This document shows, piece after piece, positions 34,734 through 46,715 of a DNA stretch of 64,000 bases. Every line of letters starts with the position of its first letter. Within the stretch, counting starts at the first letter, position 1. Origin of the DNA: Clavibacter sp. B3I6 (lineage in GTDB: Bacteria; Actinomycetota; Actinomycetes; Actinomycetales; Microbacteriaceae). The notes beneath the pieces were generated by a model. It was not told the origin of the DNA and did no database searches. It saw only the letters and a program-made list of their open reading frames with translations. Location of the stretch: assembly GCF_030816895.1 (NCBI RefSeq), contig NZ_JAUSYL010000001.1, positions 372,001 to 436,000 on the forward strand, read 5' to 3'. A program made the position numbers and the translations under genes.

Positions 34734-35170
34734 CCGGCTCCCCCGCGCTGCCCGCGGCGCTCGCCGAGATCCGCGACGACTTCCTCGCGCTCGGGCAGCG
34801 CGACCGGCTGCTGCTCCTGCTCGACTTCAGCAACGAGCTCCCGGCGCTGCCCGCGCACTACGCCGAGCATCCGGATCTCCTCGAGCGCGTCGAGGAGTGC
34901 CAGTCGCCCGTGTTCATGTTCGTGGACGTCGTCGACGGCGGCGTCCACGTCCACGCGCAGGCGCCGGCCGAGGCGCCCACGAGCCGCGGCTTCGCGTCGA
35001 TCCTCGCCCAGGGGCTCGACGGGCTGGCGGCCGACGAGGTGCTCGCCGTGCCGGACGACTACCCGTCCACCATCGGGCTCGACGCCGCGGTCTCGCCGCT
35101 GCGCATGCGCGGGATGACGGCGATGCTCGGGCGCGTGAAGCGCCAGGTGCGCGAGCGGCTCGCGGGATGA
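34730..35170 (+). CDS. sufE: SufE-family sulfur acceptor protein
   Basis: This 146-residue protein has the SufE cysteine in RVEECQSPVFMF and the later SRGFASILAQGLDG helix. SufE accepts persulfide sulfur from a cysteine desulfurase and passes it on. Here its partner may be the rhodanese encoded just upstream, since the genes overlap by ATGA. It also overlaps by ATGA with the next gene, so all three are in one operon. No suf or isc genes are in the window. Confidence 0.9.
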   Translation: MTGSPALPAALAEIRDDFLALGQRDRLLLLLDFSNELPALPAHYAEHPDLLERVEECQSPVFMFVDVVDGGVHVHAQAPAEAPTSRGFASILAQGLDGLAADEVLAVPDDYPSTIGLDAAVSPLRMRGMTAMLGRVKRQVRERLAG

Positions 35171-35913
35171 GGATCACGCGGGTCCTCCCCGTCGCAGGAG
35201 CCGGCGGCACCGCCGCCTCGCGGGGGCTGGAGGACGACGGCACCCGCGCCTGGCTCGAGGACCTGTACCGTCCGCCCTCTCCCGACCACGTGCGGCTCAA
35301 CTTCGTGGCCTCCGTCGACGGGAGCGTCGTCGGCGCCGACGGATCCTCCGACAACCTCAGCAGCGTCGTCGACCGGCGGATCCTCGGGGTCATCCGGGAG
35401 CTCGCCGACGTCGTCCTCGTCGGCGCGGGCACGGTGCGCGCCGAGCGGTACGTCCTGCCCCGCCGGACGCCGCTGGCCGTGGCGACCTCGACGGGCGACC
35501 TCGACGGGCACCGGTTCGACGCCGACGCCGCCGAGGGACGCCTCCTCGTGCTCTGCCCGCCCGAGGCGCGCGACCGGGCCGTCGCGACCCTCGGCGGCGT
35601 CCCCGCGGAGATCGTGCCCGTCCCGCTCGGTGCGGCGGCCGACGGCCGTCTCGGCGGCGACGACGTGGTCGACGCGCTACGCGGCCGCGGCCTCACGAGC
35701 ATCGTGTGCGAGGGCGGGCCGGCGCTCGCCGCCGCGCTCCTCGCCGCGGGTCGCGTGGACGAGCTGTGCCTCACGACGTCGCCCGAGCTCGTCACCCCGC
35801 TCACGCCGCTGGTCCCCGCCGGCGTCGGCGTGCACGCGGCCCTGCGCCTGGAGCAGCTGCTCGTCGACGACGACCACCGCACCTACGCCCGCTGGGCAGT
35901 CGACCGGGGCTGA
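35167..35913 (+). CDS. RibD C-terminal-like pyrimidine reductase family protein
   Basis: This 248-residue protein corresponds to the reductase half of RibD (DHFR-like fold): VRLNFVASVDGSVVGADG, DVVLVGAGTVRAERY and SIVCEGGPALAAALL. No deaminase domain is present. Stand-alone versions occur in actinobacteria and may reduce a flavin precursor or another pteridine/pyrimidine. Its start overlaps the SufE stop by ATGA, an unexplained coupling of a flavin-type reductase with sulfur-transfer genes. A riboflavin role is plausible but unproven. Confidence 0.85.
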   Translation: MRITRVLPVAGAGGTAASRGLEDDGTRAWLEDLYRPPSPDHVRLNFVASVDGSVVGADGSSDNLSSVVDRRILGVIRELADVVLVGAGTVRAERYVLPRRTPLAVATSTGDLDGHRFDADAAEGRLLVLCPPEARDRAVATLGGVPAEIVPVPLGAAADGRLGGDDVVDALRGRGLTSIVCEGGPALAAALLAAGRVDELCLTTSPELVTPLTPLVPAGVGVHAALRLEQLLVDDDHRTYARWAVDRG

Positions 35914-35995
35914 TCCCCGTGGTCGCGCGGCCATCGCCGCTGCGGGGCGGGTCCGGCGTCGCGGCGTGGCTCCCGGACCCGGGCGCGGCGGACCC

Positions 35996-36001
35996 TAGTC
36001 T
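35996..36001 (+). promoter_or_regulatory. leaderless -10 element TAGTCT of DUF3000 gene
   Basis: TAGTCT is followed by six nt (GCAGAC) and the GTG start at 36008. There is no Shine-Dalgarno, so transcription probably starts at the GTG. Confidence 0.6.
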
Positions 36002-36007
36002 GCAGAC

Positions 36008-36604
36008 GTGGTAGAGACCCGTGACAGTCCCGAGGATCCGCCCGAGTTCCGCGCGGCGCTCGACGCCCTGCGCCGCGCGACGACGCGGTCGGAGCTCGTG
36101 CTGACGGAGATCCCCTCGCCGTCGAGCAGCCTGGCCCCGTACGCCGTGGCCCTCGCGGCCGACGTGTCCCCGTCGGGCCACGCCGCGGACTCCGAGCTCG
36201 GCACGGGCCGCTTCATCCTCCTGCACGATCCCGAGGAGCCGGACGCCTGGGGCGGTGCCTTCCGCATCGTCTGCTTCGCGCAGGCGCCGCTCGAGACCGA
36301 CATGGGCACGGATCCGTTCCTCGCCGACGTCGCGTGGTCGTGGCTCGTCGACGGACTCGCCTCCCGCGGCGCGCGCTACTCGGCGCCCTCGGGCACGGCG
36401 ACCCGCATCATCAGCACCGGCTACGGCGAGCTGGCCCGTCAGGGCAGCGGCGCGAAGATCGAGCTCCGCGCCTCGTGGACCCCCGCGGACGCCGACGTGA
36501 CCGCCCATGTGGAAGGCTGGGGGGAACTACTGTGCATGCTCGCCGGGCTGCCTCCCGCGGGCGAAGGAGTGACACTGCTATCAGCGCGACGCACCCGGAC
36601 GTGA
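36008..36604 (+). CDS. DUF3000 family protein
   Basis: This 198-residue cytoplasmic protein matches the conserved actinobacterial DUF3000 family (PPEFRAALDALRRATTR, GRFILLHDPEEPDAWGG, VEGWGELLCMLAGLPP). The family has no known function but is regularly found directly before a ribonuclease D gene, as here. The start appears leaderless (TAGTCT six nt upstream). Its stop overlaps the GTG of the RNase D gene, giving tight translational coupling and suggesting a shared RNA-related role. Confidence 0.85.
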   Translation: MVETRDSPEDPPEFRAALDALRRATTRSELVLTEIPSPSSSLAPYAVALAADVSPSGHAADSELGTGRFILLHDPEEPDAWGGAFRIVCFAQAPLETDMGTDPFLADVAWSWLVDGLASRGARYSAPSGTATRIISTGYGELARQGSGAKIELRASWTPADADVTAHVEGWGELLCMLAGLPPAGEGVTLLSARRTRT

Positions 36605-38166
36605 ACGCCCCGTCCGACATCCCCGACCCCGACACCGCCACCCCGCCGCCTCCCGCGGCCCCGCTGAGCCGTCCCGCCATGGGCGCGTCGCTGTTCTCCG
36701 ACGTCCCGGGCTCGACCGCCACGGACGCGGTCGTCGCCCGCACCCGGACCCAGCGGGAGCCGGCCGAGGAGGCGCTCACGCCCGCACCGGTTGCCGACCG
36801 TCCCGACGCCGACGCCGACGCTCCGGCCCTCGAGGGCGGACGACGCGGATCCTCGCGATCCGGGCGCCGGTCCTCCCCCGCCGCCGAGCCCGCCGGGCGA
36901 CCCGTGGAGCAGCCGGCCGACGCCGACGCCGACGCCCCCGCGCGGGCGCCCCTCCGCGAGGTCACGGCCACGGGCGACCTCGCCGTCATCGACACGCGCG
37001 AGGACTACCTCCGCGCGGTCGAGGCCATCGCGGCCGGGACGGGCCCCATCGCCGTCGACGCCGAGCGCGCCTCCGGGTTCCGCTACAGCCAGCGCGCCTA
37101 CCTGATCCAGGTGTTCCGCCGCGGCGCCGGCACCTTCCTCTTCGACCCGCCCGCCGTGGGCGACTTCTCCGAGCTCGACGCGGTCATCCGGGACGTGGAA
37201 TGGGTCCTGCACGCGGCGAGCCAGGACCTCGCCTGCCTCCGCGAGGTGGGCCTCGACCCGCAGCGGATCTTCGACACCGAGCTCGCGTCGCGTCTCCTCG
37301 GGCTGCCGCGCGTCGGCCTCGGCACCGTGGTGGAGGAGCTGCTGGGGATCCACCTGGCGAAGGAGCATTCCGCCGCCGACTGGTCGACCCGTCCGCTCCC
37401 CCGCGCCTGGCTCGTCTACGCCGCCCTGGACGTCGAGCTCCTCGTCGACGTGCGCGACGAGATCGCCCGCCGGCTCGAGGAGCAGGGCAAGACCGCCATC
37501 GCGGAGCAGGAGTTCGCCGCCACCATCGCGAAGGAGGCGAAGCCCGCCCGCATCGAGCCGTGGCGTCGCCTCAGCGGGCTGCACGGCGTCCGCGGCGGCC
37601 GCAACCTCGCCGTCGCCAAGGAGCTGTGGGAAGCGCGCGACGCCTACGCGCGCGAGGTCGACACGAGCCCCGGTCGCCTCGTCCCCGACGGCTCGCTCGT
37701 CGCGGTCGCCCGCGTCCTCCCCCAGACCAAGCGCGACCTCGCCGCCGTCCGCGAGTTCTCGGGTCGGGCGAGCCGCAGCGAGATCGACCGCTGGTGGGCC
37801 GCCGTCGAGCGGGGCCTCGCGGCCACGGAGTTCCCGCAGCTGCGCGGCACGGGCGAGACCATGCCGCCGGCCAAGGCGTGGGCGGACAGGGACCCCGCCG
37901 CGGACCGCCGCCTGAAGCGCGCCCGCGTCGCCGTCCAGGAGGTCGCCACCTCCATGGCCGTGCCGCAGGAGAACCTGCTCACCCCCGAGGTCCTGCGCCG
38001 CGTCGCGTGGACGCCGCCCGCCGACCTCGCGCCCGAGGCGGTCGCCGCGGCGCTCGCGTCCTGGGGCGCCCGCCCGTGGCAGATCGAGGCGACGGCCGCT
38101 CCGGTGGCCGCGGCCTTTGTGGATGCGGACCAAGACGACGACGCGTCCGACGACGGGGCCTCGTAG
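36601..38166 (+). CDS. rnd: ribonuclease D with HRDC domain and disordered N-terminal extension
   Basis: This 521-residue protein has a Pro/Asp/Ala-rich disordered N-terminus (about residues 1-125, including two DADADAPA runs). A DEDD exonuclease domain follows (Exo I IAVDAERASGF, Exo II VLHAASQDL, Exo III AAWYAALD-like segment VYAALDVELL), then an HRDC domain (EPWRRLSGLHGVRGGRNLAVAKELW). It trims structured RNA 3' ends. GTG 36601 overlaps the DUF3000 stop. Shine-Dalgarno signal is weak, consistent with coupled translation. The low-complexity N-terminus is longer than in typical RNase D. Confidence 0.9.
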   Translation: MNAPSDIPDPDTATPPPPAAPLSRPAMGASLFSDVPGSTATDAVVARTRTQREPAEEALTPAPVADRPDADADAPALEGGRRGSSRSGRRSSPAAEPAGRPVEQPADADADAPARAPLREVTATGDLAVIDTREDYLRAVEAIAAGTGPIAVDAERASGFRYSQRAYLIQVFRRGAGTFLFDPPAVGDFSELDAVIRDVEWVLHAASQDLACLREVGLDPQRIFDTELASRLLGLPRVGLGTVVEELLGIHLAKEHSAADWSTRPLPRAWLVYAALDVELLVDVRDEIARRLEEQGKTAIAEQEFAATIAKEAKPARIEPWRRLSGLHGVRGGRNLAVAKELWEARDAYAREVDTSPGRLVPDGSLVAVARVLPQTKRDLAAVREFSGRASRSEIDRWWAAVERGLAATEFPQLRGTGETMPPAKAWADRDPAADRRLKRARVAVQEVATSMAVPQENLLTPEVLRRVAWTPPADLAPEAVAAALASWGARPWQIEATAAPVAAAFVDADQDDDASDDGAS

Positions 38167-38237
38167 GAACAGTCAACGGATTCGGCCTCCCATCGGCCCC
38201 TCCCTAGGGTGGGGGAAATCGATGCGAGGAGGCGTCA

Positions 38238-39449
38238 GTGGTCGAGAGAGCCGAAGTCTATTTCGTGGACGGGGTCCGCACCCCGTTCGGACGAGCGGGC
38301 GAGAAGGGCATGTACTGGCGGACCCGGGCCGACGACCTCGTCGTCAAGGCCATGATCGGGCTGCTGGAGCGGAACCCGCAGGTGCCGAAGGACCGGATCG
38401 ACGAGGTCGCCATCGCGGCCACCACGCAGACGGGCGACCAGGGTCTCACCCTCGGCCGCACCGCCGCGCTCCTCGCGGGGCTCCCCCGCTCCGTCCCCGG
38501 CTTCGCCATCGACCGCATGTGCGCGGGCGCCATGACGAGCGTCACGGCGACCGCGGGCGGCATCGCGTTCGGCGCCTACGACCTCGCGATCGCGGGCGGC
38601 GTCGAGCACATGGGCCGTCACCCCATGGGCTTCGACGCGGACCCGAACCCAAGATTCCTCGCGGAGCGACTCGTGAGCGAGGACGCCCTCAACATGGGAC
38701 GCACCGCCGAGCGCATCCACGACCGCTTCCCGACGCTCACCCGCGAGCGCGCCGACCGCTACGCGCTCGCCAGCCAGCAGAAGACGGCGCTCGCGTACGC
38801 CGCCGGCCACATCCAGCCGGACCTCGTCCCCGTCGCCACCCGGTCCGAGGAGGGCTGGGGCCTCGCGACCCGCGACGAGGCGATGCGGCCGGAGACCACC
38901 CTCGAGGGCCTTGCCGGCCTCCGCACCCCGTTCCGCCCGCACGGCCGCGTCACGGCCGGCAACTCGTCGGGCCTCAACGACGGCGCGACCGCCGCCCTGC
39001 TCGCGAGCGGCGACGCCGTCAAGGAGCTCGGCCTCGCCCCCAAGATGACCCTGGTGTCCTTCGCGTTCGCGGGGGTCGAGCCCGAGATCATGGGCATCGG
39101 CCCGGTCCCGAGCACCGAGAAGGCGCTGCGGAAGGCCGGGCTCACGATCGACGACATCGGCCTCTTCGAGCTGAACGAGGCGTTCGCGATCCAGGTGCTC
39201 AGCCTCCTCGATCACTTCCGTCTCGACGACGCCGATCCGCGCGTCAACGAGTACGGCGGCGCGATCGCCGTCGGCCACCCGCTGGCCTCCAGCGGCGTCC
39301 GGCTCATGAACCAGCTCGCGCGCCAGTTCGAGCAGCACCCCGAGGTCCGCTACGGCCTCACGGCGATGTGCGTCGGCCTCGGCCAGGGCGGCAGCGTCAT
39401 CTGGGAGAACCCGCACTTCACCGGCAAGAGGAAGAAGAGGAACAAGTGA
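38238..39449 (+). CDS. fadA: acetyl-CoA C-acyltransferase (beta-oxidation thiolase)
   Basis: This 403-residue thiolase has the nucleophilic cysteine at Cys95 (DRMCAGAM), NEAFA with the structural Asn, GHPLASSG with the catalytic His, and CVGLGQGG with the second Cys. It cleaves 3-ketoacyl-CoA to acetyl-CoA in fatty acid degradation. GTG 38238 follows GAGGAGG. The upstream gap contains TAGGGT (38205-38210) as a possible -10. Its Lys/Arg-rich C-terminus and stop overlap the start of the FadB-like gene. Confidence 0.93.
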   Translation: MVERAEVYFVDGVRTPFGRAGEKGMYWRTRADDLVVKAMIGLLERNPQVPKDRIDEVAIAATTQTGDQGLTLGRTAALLAGLPRSVPGFAIDRMCAGAMTSVTATAGGIAFGAYDLAIAGGVEHMGRHPMGFDADPNPRFLAERLVSEDALNMGRTAERIHDRFPTLTRERADRYALASQQKTALAYAAGHIQPDLVPVATRSEEGWGLATRDEAMRPETTLEGLAGLRTPFRPHGRVTAGNSSGLNDGATAALLASGDAVKELGLAPKMTLVSFAFAGVEPEIMGIGPVPSTEKALRKAGLTIDDIGLFELNEAFAIQVLSLLDHFRLDDADPRVNEYGGAIAVGHPLASSGVRLMNQLARQFEQHPEVRYGLTAMCVGLGQGGSVIWENPHFTGKRKKRNK

Positions 39450-41575
39450 CCGACACCAGCCGCTTCCGGGAGCTCGTGGCGCTCGATCCCGACGAGGTCG
39501 TCACGCACTCGCACGTCCGCGACGTGCCGCTGCCCTCGGGCGGCGTGCTGGCGCTCGTCACGCTCGACAACGGCCGCGACCACACCCGCCCGTCGACCCT
39601 GGGTCCCGCCACGCTCCTCGAGCTCGCGGACGCGCTCGACGGGCTGGCCGTCCGGGCCGCCGCCGGGGAGATCCGCGGCGTCGCCCTCACCGGCAAGCCG
39701 TTCATCCTCGCCGCGGGCGCCGACCTCAGCAAGGTCGGCGAGATCCCGAGCCGCGAGGTCGGCCGCCAGATGGCGCAGCTCGGCCACGACACCCTCGGCC
39801 GGCTGCACCGGCTGGGCGTGCCGTCGTTCACCTTCATCAACGGGCTCGCGCTCGGCGGCGGTCTCGAGATCGGCCTCAACTCCGACTACCGCACGGTCGA
39901 CGCGTCCGTGCCGGCCGTGGCGCTGCCCGAGGTCTTCCTCGGGATCATCCCCGGCTGGGGCGGCGCCTGGCTGTTGCCGAACCTGATCGGGATCGAGAAC
40001 GCCCTCAAGGTGATCATCGAGAACCCGCTGAAGAACAACCGCACCATGAAGGCGGCGGACGTGATGGAGCTCGGCATCGCCGACGCGTCCTTCCCGTCGG
40101 CGTCGTTCCTCGAGCAGTCGATCCGCTGGGCCGACGGCGTCCTCTCCGGCGCGATCGAGGTGAAGCGGCCGAACGCCCCCGGACGACTGGAGCGCATCGC
40201 CAAGTGGGACGTCGCGATCGGCATCGCGCGGAGGTCGCTCGAGCAGCGCATCGGCACGGTCGCGCAGTCGCCGTACCGCGCCCTCGACCTGCTGCAGGCC
40301 GCCAAGCGGAGCACCCGCGAGGAGGGCTTCGCCGCCGAGGACGAGGCCCTCGCCGACCTCATCTCGGGCGACCAGTTCCGCGCCAGCATCTACGCGTTCG
40401 ACCTCGTCCAGAAGCGCGCCAAGCGGCCCGCGGGAGCCCCCGACAAGGAGCTCGCCCGCCCGGTCACCAAGGTAGGCGTCGTCGGCGCCGGCCTCATGGC
40501 GTCGCAGTTCGCGCTGCTGTTCGTCCGTCGCCTGCAGGTGCCCGTGATCATCACCGACCTCGACCGGGCGCGCGTCGACGCGGGCGTCGCGGGCATCCAC
40601 GGCGAGATCCGGAAGCTCGCCGAGAAGGGGCGCATCTCCCCCGACGAGGCGAACCGGCTCACGGCGCTCGTCACGGGCACGACCGACAAGGCCGACTTCG
40701 CCGACGCGGACTGGGTCATCGAGGCCGTGTTCGAGGAGCTGGGCGTGAAGCAGGCGGTGTTCGCCGAGATCGAGCAGCACGTGTCCGAGACGGCGATCCT
40801 CGCCACCAACACGTCGAGCCTCTCGGTCGAGCGGATCGCCGAGCGCCTGGCGCACCCCGAGCGGGTCGTCGGCTTCCACTTCTTCAACCCGGTGGCCGTC
40901 ATGCCGCTGATCGAGGTCGTGCGCACCCCGCAGACGACCGACGAGACGCTCTCGACGGCGATGCAGGTGGCGCGGAAGCTCAAGAAGAACGCGGTCATCA
41001 CCCGGGACACCCCGGGCTTCGTGGTGAACCGGATCCTCGCCAAGGTGCTCGGCGAGGCCATGCACGCGGTGGACACGGGCACGCCGTTCGAGGTCGTCGA
41101 CCGGTCGCTCGCGCCGTTCGGCCTGCCGATGACGCCGTTCGAGCTGCTCGAGCTGGTCGGCCTCAAGGTCGGCGCGCACGTGCTCGACACCCACCACGCC
41201 GCCTTCCCGGACCGCTTCTTCGAGAGCCCCAACCTGCACCGTCTCGCCGAGCTCGGCCGCATCTACGCGCGGGACGCCAAGGGACGGGCCACGGGCTTCG
41301 ACAAGGAGGCCGTGCGCATCGTGAAGGGCGGCGACTCGCCCATGACGGCCGAGGAGATCCGCGCGCGCGTGGAGACCGGGCTCGCCGACGAGGTGCACCG
41401 CATGCTCGACGACGACGTGGTGCACGCGGCCGAGGACATCGACCTGTGCCTCATCCTCGGCGCCGGCTACCCGTTCCAGATGGGCGGCCTCACGCCCTAC
41501 CTCGACCGCGTCGGCGCGAGCGAGCGGGCGTTCGGCGACACGTTCCACCACCCGCCCATCCGCGGCGTGGCGTAG
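39446..41575 (+). CDS. fadB: fatty acid oxidation multifunctional protein (enoyl-CoA hydratase / 3-hydroxyacyl-CoA dehydrogenase)
   Basis: This 709-residue protein has an N-terminal crotonase domain (GKPFILAAGADLSKVGEIP, NGLALGGGLEIGLN, PEVFLGIIPGWGGAW with the second catalytic Glu). The C-terminal part is a 3-hydroxyacyl-CoA dehydrogenase (VGVVGAGLMASQFAL for NAD, GFHFFNPVAVMPLIEV with the catalytic His). It pairs with the overlapping FadA thiolase to run beta-oxidation. The GTG overlaps the FadA stop. A long terminator follows. Confidence 0.93.
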   Translation: MTDTSRFRELVALDPDEVVTHSHVRDVPLPSGGVLALVTLDNGRDHTRPSTLGPATLLELADALDGLAVRAAAGEIRGVALTGKPFILAAGADLSKVGEIPSREVGRQMAQLGHDTLGRLHRLGVPSFTFINGLALGGGLEIGLNSDYRTVDASVPAVALPEVFLGIIPGWGGAWLLPNLIGIENALKVIIENPLKNNRTMKAADVMELGIADASFPSASFLEQSIRWADGVLSGAIEVKRPNAPGRLERIAKWDVAIGIARRSLEQRIGTVAQSPYRALDLLQAAKRSTREEGFAAEDEALADLISGDQFRASIYAFDLVQKRAKRPAGAPDKELARPVTKVGVVGAGLMASQFALLFVRRLQVPVIITDLDRARVDAGVAGIHGEIRKLAEKGRISPDEANRLTALVTGTTDKADFADADWVIEAVFEELGVKQAVFAEIEQHVSETAILATNTSSLSVERIAERLAHPERVVGFHFFNPVAVMPLIEVVRTPQTTDETLSTAMQVARKLKKNAVITRDTPGFVVNRILAKVLGEAMHAVDTGTPFEVVDRSLAPFGLPMTPFELLELVGLKVGAHVLDTHHAAFPDRFFESPNLHRLAELGRIYARDAKGRATGFDKEAVRIVKGGDSPMTAEEIRARVETGLADEVHRMLDDDVVHAAEDIDLCLILGAGYPFQMGGLTPYLDRVGASERAFGDTFHHPPIRGVA

Positions 41576-41580
41576 CGACC

Positions 41581-41625
41581 GCACGCGAGAGGGCCCGGCC
41601 GCATCGGCCGGGCCCTCTCGCGTGC
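41581..41625. terminator. strong bidirectional terminator between fadB and dxs
   Basis: A perfect 20-bp stem with a 5-nt loop (left arm 41581-41600, right arm 41606-41625) lies 5 bp after the fadB stop and 8 bp beyond the convergent dxs stop. It is the strongest hairpin seen in the window. Confidence 0.9.
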
Positions 41626-41633
41626 GCGGGCGG

Positions 41634-43586
41634 TCAGGCCTGCTCGTCGTCCTCGCGCGCGATGGACACGCGCTCCCCGTCCTCGGGCAGCGGCCGGGCG
41701 GCGGGCACACGGCTTCCGAGCACCTGCGCGACGACGTCGCGCGCGATGTGCTGCGGCGTGAGCCCCACGCGCTCGAGGATCTCCGAGCGGGTGCCGTGGT
41801 CGAGGAACTCGTCCGGGAGGCCCAGCTCGGTCACGCCCGTGTCGATGCCGGCCTCGCGGAGGTCCTGGCGGATCCGCGTGCCGATGCCGCCGACCACGAC
41901 GCCGTCCTCGATGGTCACCACGAGCCGGTGTCTGCGGCCGAGCTCGACGACGCTCCGCGGGACGGGCACGACCCAGCGCGGGTCGACCACGGTGGCGCCG
42001 ATGCCCTGCGCGGCGAGGCGCTCGGCGACCTCGATGCCCATGGTCGCCATGGGCCCCACGGTGACGATGAGCACGTCCTCGGACGAGGACTCGTACAGCA
42101 CGTCCACGCCGTCGGGGAGCCGGCGGATCGCCTCGATCTCGTCGCCGACGCTGCCCTTGGAGAAGCGCACCACGGTGGGCGCGTCGTCGACCTTCACGGC
42201 CTCGCCCAGCTCCTCGCGGAGCCGCGTGGCGTCGCGCGGGGCGCTCAGCCGGATGTGCGGCACGATCTGCAGCAGCGCGAGGTCCCACATGCCGTGGTGG
42301 CTGGGACCGTCCGGCCCGGTGACGCCCGCGCGGTCGAGCACGAAGGTCACGCCGGCGCGGTGCAGCGCGACGTCCATGAGCACCTGGTCGAACGCGCGGT
42401 TGACGAAGGTGGCGTAGAGCGCGACGACGGGGTGCAGGCCGCCGTACGCGAGGCCGGCGGCGCTCGTGACGGCGTGCTGCTCCGCGATGCCGACGTCGTG
42501 CACGCGGTCGGGGTGCTTCTCGGCGAAGCGGTGGAGGCCCACGGGACGGAGCATGGCGGCGGTGATCCCGACGATGCGCGGGTCCTCGTCGGCGAGGGCC
42601 AGGATCTCGTCGGCGAACACGCTCGTCCAGCTCACGGCCTGCGAGGGATCGATGGGCTCGCCCGTCTCGGGGTCGATCTGCCCCACCGCGTGGAACTGGT
42701 CGGCCACGTCGCGACGGGCGGGCTCGTATCCGCGCCCCTTCTCCGTGATGGCGTGCACGATGACGGGTGCGCCGTAGTCGCGCGCCTGCCGGAGCGCCTC
42801 CTCCATGGCCGCCTGGTCGTGCCCGTCGATGGGACCCAGGTACTTGATGTCGAGGTTCGAGTACAGCGCCTCGTTGTCCGTCACGCGGGTGAGGAACCCG
42901 TGCAGCCCGCCGCGGAGGCCGCGGTAGAGGCTGTCGCCGGGCGCCCCGAACACGCCGAAGACCCGCTGGCTCGTCTCGTAGAGCCCGCGGTAGGTGCGGC
43001 GCGTGCGCACGGTGTTGAGGAACCGGGCCATGCCGCCGATGGTCGGCGCGTAGGAGCGGCCGTTGTCGTTGACGACGATGATGAGCTTCCGCGTGTTGTC
43101 GTCGGAGATGTTGTTGAGCGCCTCCCACGTCATGCCGCCGGTGAGCGCGCCGTCGCCCACCACCGCGACCACATGGCGGTCGATCTGCCCGGTGATCTCG
43201 AAGGCGCGCGAGATGCCGTCGGCCCAGCTGAGCGAGCTCGACGCGTGCGAGCTCTCGACGATGTCGTGCTCGGACTCCGCGCGCTGCGGGTAGCCCGCGA
43301 TGCCGCCCGACTCGCGCAGTCGCGAGAAGTCCTGGCGGCCCGTCAGGAGCTTGTGGACGTAGGACTGGTGGCCGGTGTCGAAGACGATGGGATCCTTGGG
43401 CGAGTCGAACACCCGGTGGATCGCGAGCGTCGTCTCGACGACGCCGAGGTTCGGCCCCAGGTGGCCGCCCGTCTTGGAGACCTCCGCGACGAGGAACTGC
43501 CGGATCTCCACGGCGAGCTCGAGCATCTGCTCGGGGCTCAGCCGGTCGAGGTCCCGGGGTCCCGTGATCGTCTCGAGGATTCCCAT
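41634..43586 (-). CDS. dxs: 1-deoxy-D-xylulose-5-phosphate synthase
   Basis: This 650-residue thiamine-diphosphate enzyme shows FDTGHQSYVHKLLTGR, the cofactor motif GDGALTGGMTWEALNN, and the transketolase-like pyrimidine domain with DRAGVTGPDGPSHHG and GIAEQHAV. It makes DXP from pyruvate and glyceraldehyde-3-phosphate, the first step of the MEP isoprenoid pathway. ATG 43586 follows GGAAGG. It ends at the shared terminator with fadB and lies downstream of acnA, separated by a hairpin. Confidence 0.97.
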   Translation of the reverse strand: MGILETITGPRDLDRLSPEQMLELAVEIRQFLVAEVSKTGGHLGPNLGVVETTLAIHRVFDSPKDPIVFDTGHQSYVHKLLTGRQDFSRLRESGGIAGYPQRAESEHDIVESSHASSSLSWADGISRAFEITGQIDRHVVAVVGDGALTGGMTWEALNNISDDNTRKLIIVVNDNGRSYAPTIGGMARFLNTVRTRRTYRGLYETSQRVFGVFGAPGDSLYRGLRGGLHGFLTRVTDNEALYSNLDIKYLGPIDGHDQAAMEEALRQARDYGAPVIVHAITEKGRGYEPARRDVADQFHAVGQIDPETGEPIDPSQAVSWTSVFADEILALADEDPRIVGITAAMLRPVGLHRFAEKHPDRVHDVGIAEQHAVTSAAGLAYGGLHPVVALYATFVNRAFDQVLMDVALHRAGVTFVLDRAGVTGPDGPSHHGMWDLALLQIVPHIRLSAPRDATRLREELGEAVKVDDAPTVVRFSKGSVGDEIEAIRRLPDGVDVLYESSSEDVLIVTVGPMATMGIEVAERLAAQGIGATVVDPRWVVPVPRSVVELGRRHRLVVTIEDGVVVGGIGTRIRQDLREAGIDTGVTELGLPDEFLDHGTRSEILERVGLTPQHIARDVVAQVLGSRVPAARPLPEDGERVSIAREDDEQA

Positions 43587-43660
43587 GCTGACCGCCTTCC
43601 ATCGGACGCCATGTCGCGACGTCCGCCTCATCGAGTGTACGCAGGGCCCTGCATGCACGA

Positions 43661-43690
43661 AGGAGGCCGGGCGTCGCCGCCCGGCCTCCT
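43661..43690 (-). terminator. terminator after acnA
   Basis: A perfect 13-bp stem (AGGAGGCCGGGCG at 43661-43673 with 43678-43690) and a 4-nt loop lie 11 bp after the acnA stop on the minus strand, before dxs. Confidence 0.85.
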
Positions 43691-43700
43691 CAGCCTGCTG

Positions 43701-46514
<2,814 letters not shown>

Positions 46515-46649
46515 GTGGCCCTCTTCCCTCGCTGGATGGGCGCGGAACTCGATTCCGCCCGTCATCCGATCTTGGTCGCCCGCCGCGGCCGGGTCCAGTA
46601 AGGCGACCCTGATCGGGCACGCCGACGCGGGCGGGGACGGCGCCGATGT

Positions 46650-46665
46650 ATCTCGACGTCGAGAT
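46650..46665. promoter_or_regulatory. 16-bp perfect palindrome ATCTCGACGTCGAGAT upstream of acnA
   Basis: The palindrome lies 136 bp before the acnA GTG in the gap to the DUF3159 gene. Such long perfect symmetry is unlikely by chance and suggests a dimeric repressor or activator site controlling aconitase. I cannot name the regulator from this window. Confidence 0.6.
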
Positions 46666-46715
46666 GAATCTATCACCGCCCGGGCCGGACGGGCCCGCGG
46701 CGCGCGGCGCGCGGG

